Of a stretch of 64,000 nt of DNA, positions 62,624 to 64,000 are shown one piece after another. Under the pieces are notes generated by a model that saw only the letters and a program-made list of their open reading frames with translations, did no database searches and was not told the DNA's origin. The translations under genes were made by a program, and so were the position numbers. Numbering within the stretch: position 1 is the first letter of the stretch; the number at the start of each line of letters is the position of its first letter. The stretch comes from Bacillota bacterium (GTDB taxonomy: Bacteria; Bacillota; UBA4882; UBA8346): positions 1-64,000 of the forward strand of contig JARKQY010000014.1 in NCBI GenBank assembly GCA_029974635.1. The letters are read 5' to 3'.

Positions 62624-63847
62624 TTAGAATTGCAGTTTTAAACGTAACAACCGGTCTCGCAATTCTTGGATAACCTGAATCTCTTCTTCTATCCCCGCCG
62701 CTTCAAACGTGGCTGAAAACCTCAAGTACGGCCCGGCATCATCCCACGGCACAGTGGATATTAATGTCTTCTGCAGCAAATATTTGGCCGCATCTGCGGC
62801 AGTTTTGAAAGAAACGCCATCTTCCGTCCCTTTCGGAGCCGGGACATAACAATAAAACGTGGCTGCCGGTTTGACTACCGGGAAACCGGCTTCCCGCAAC
62901 GTCTTTACCAGCATATCCAAACGGCGCGAATACCGTTCACAGTTCACCAGTGTCAATTCGGAATGATCAAGGGCGTAAACCCCGGCCTTCTGAACCGCCC
63001 GGAACTGGCCGGAATCAGTGTTATCCTTGACGGTTCCGTAAGCACTAATCAGTTTGGAATTCCCGGCGATAAACGCCAACCGCCATCCGGTCATATTAAA
63101 TGCCTTTGACAGGGAGTGAATCTCCATTCCAACGTCCAAAGCTCCGTCCGTGGCTAAAAAACTTAAAGGACTATATCCGTCATACGTTAACGCGGCGTAA
63201 GAAGCATCCGCGATGACGCTAATCCGGTTTTGACGGGCAAAATCGACTACCTTCCGGTAAAATTCCGGAGTTGCCACTTGTGCGGTGGGGTTATTGGGAT
63301 AATTGACATATAGGAGCTTGGCCCGCTGTAAAATTGCTTTTGGAATCGCAGTAAAATCGGGATAAAAGTCGTTTTCAGGACGTAACGGCAACTGAAAAAC
63401 CTCTCCGCCCAAGTATTGAGTATAAGTCCCAATTACGGGGTATCCGGGAGTTGGAACCAAAGCTATATCCCCCGGATTGATAAACAGCAGCGGCAACATG
63501 GCTAATATTGATTTGGAGCCTATGCCGTGAATGATATTTTTTTGCGGATCAATCCCATGAACACCATATATCCTTTTAAGATACTTTGCCGCGGCTTCCT
63601 GGAACTCCGGGATTCCGTTATCCGCATACAACCGGTTTTCCAGCTTTCCCGCTTCCCGGGCCAGAATCTCAACTATCCTGCTATCGGCGGGCTGATCCGG
63701 CTCCCCAACCCCCATGTCGATTAAAGGTAAATCAGGATGAAGTATGGCGGCTTCCGCTTTGAGCCTTTTAATCTCCGCGAATTTATAGGTTGATTGCCCC
63801 ACTCCACAATTCTTGCCGCCCAATCGCTCTGCTATCACTTCTTTCAT
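62624..63847 (-). CDS. dapL: LL-diaminopimelate aminotransferase
   Basis: 407 residues from ATG at 63847, with GGGAG upstream; a GTG nine bases earlier is less likely. PLP fold type I. PLP lysine in SLSKAFNMTGWR, Asn-Asp-Tyr cofactor contacts (NYPNNPTAQV, DASYAAL), substrate region DMGVGEPDQPAD near the start. It makes LL-DAP directly from tetrahydrodipicolinate for peptidoglycan and lysine. Matches DapL rather than a general aminotransferase. Confidence 0.85.
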   Translation of the reverse strand: MKEVIAERLGGKNCGVGQSTYKFAEIKRLKAEAAILHPDLPLIDMGVGEPDQPADSRIVEILAREAGKLENRLYADNGIPEFQEAAAKYLKRIYGVHGIDPQKNIIHGIGSKSILAMLPLLFINPGDIALVPTPGYPVIGTYTQYLGGEVFQLPLRPENDFYPDFTAIPKAILQRAKLLYVNYPNNPTAQVATPEFYRKVVDFARQNRISVIADASYAALTYDGYSPLSFLATDGALDVGMEIHSLSKAFNMTGWRLAFIAGNSKLISAYGTVKDNTDSGQFRAVQKAGVYALDHSELTLVNCERYSRRLDMLVKTLREAGFPVVKPAATFYCYVPAPKGTEDGVSFKTAADAAKYLLQKTLISTVPWDDAGPYLRFSATFEAAGIEEEIQVIQELRDRLLRLKLQF

Positions 63848-63944
63848 AAAACTCACTCCCTATCACTTCTCTGTGTTTTTCACCGCCGAGTAAACAGAGG
63901 GCGCTGAGTAAAACTATTATTGAATCGTGAATACCGGTGGAAGT

Positions 63945-64000
63945 CTACCTGAGCAACTCCGCGGCAAAATCTCCTTGCGCCACTTTGGAAACCGTGCCGG
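63945..64000 (-). CDS. C-terminal end of an unidentified protein (partial)
   Basis: On the minus strand an open frame from the right edge ends with TAG at 63945-63947. The visible end is GTVSKVAQGDFAAELLR. It is too short to name. It lies about 97 bases upstream of dapL in the same direction and may be in one operon with it. Confidence 0.4.
   Translation of the reverse strand, partial: GTVSKVAQGDFAAELLR

Noticed and set aside
1..64000. CRISPR array, prophage, transposase, tRNA or rRNA genes
   Set aside because: No regular spacer-repeat array, integrase or transposase-like protein, and no recognisable tRNA or rRNA sequence was seen on either strand.

Overview
The window looks like chromosomal DNA from an anaerobic or thermophile-leaning member of the Bacillota (Firmicutes) that probably has an outer membrane. 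The Firmicute signs are Bacillus/Clostridium-type gene groups (xseA-xseB-prenyl synthase-dxs, yacL-ispD-ispF, a CarD-type regulator, DUF881-sbp-mreB), a T-box leader, a lysine riboswitch, strong Shine-Dalgarno sites and many TTG/GTG starts. The outer-membrane signs are a type II secretion operon, two small exported barrel-like proteins (one ending in Phe), an SLH-domain protein, a heptose-phosphate adenylyltransferase and a LpxB-like glycosyltransferase. This is inference from gene content; no rRNA or taxonomic marker is present. Almost all genes lie on the minus strand. The exceptions are the SLH protein, a small hypothetical gene, the UPF0182 protein, the heptose enzyme and a fragment at the left edge.

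Layout. 1-9.7 kb: type II secretion operon transcribed right to left, prepilin peptidase-E-F-G-H-I-J-K-L-M-C, without a secretin (gspD) in the window. 9.8-11.5 kb: exported barrel-like protein, repeat elements and a queuosine-precursor transporter. 11.5-18.2 kb: isoprenoid/OLE cluster (xseA, xseB, polyprenyl synthase, PAP2-like protein, OLE RNA, oapA, dxs). The OLE noncoding RNA is the most striking feature: about 580 nt, highly structured, on the minus strand between about 14.17 and 14.75 kb, directly upstream of the gene for its membrane partner OapA. 18.2-24.2 kb: SLH protein, zinc-ribbon protein, lipid kinase, LpxB-like protein, methyltransferase. 24.2-26.9 kb: cysE-cysS behind a cysteine T-box. 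26.9-37.5 kb: DUF1002 protein, Re-citrate-synthase-like enzyme, bactofilin-like membrane protein, Ski2-like helicase, threonine synthase, aldo/keto reductase, hypothetical genes. 37.9-42.5 kb: DUF1015, trpS, Si-type citrate synthase, pyrF. 42.7-49.3 kb: UPF0182 protein, lysine-riboswitch-controlled asd, an outer-membrane-like protein, DUF2935 and hypothetical proteins. 49.7-54.6 kb: heptose enzyme, ispF, ispD, yacL, carD, NAD-type isocitrate dehydrogenase. 54.8-64 kb: dCMP deaminase, glycosyltransferase, sbp, DUF881, mreB, pseudouridine synthase, PhoP/PhoR-type two-component pair, LL-diaminopimelate aminotransferase and the end of another gene.

How they fit together. Several MEP-pathway and prenyl-chain genes (dxs, ispD, ispF, polyprenyl synthase) are present at two loci. 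Asd and DapL belong to the aspartate-to-lysine/meso-DAP branch and ThrC to the threonine branch; asd is controlled by a lysine riboswitch. Citrate synthase (two unrelated types) plus isocitrate dehydrogenase make 2-oxoglutarate. No CRISPR array, prophage, transposase, rRNA or tRNA gene was seen. Two families of short, hairpin-rich intergenic repeats recur, and one copy sits between OLE RNA and oapA.
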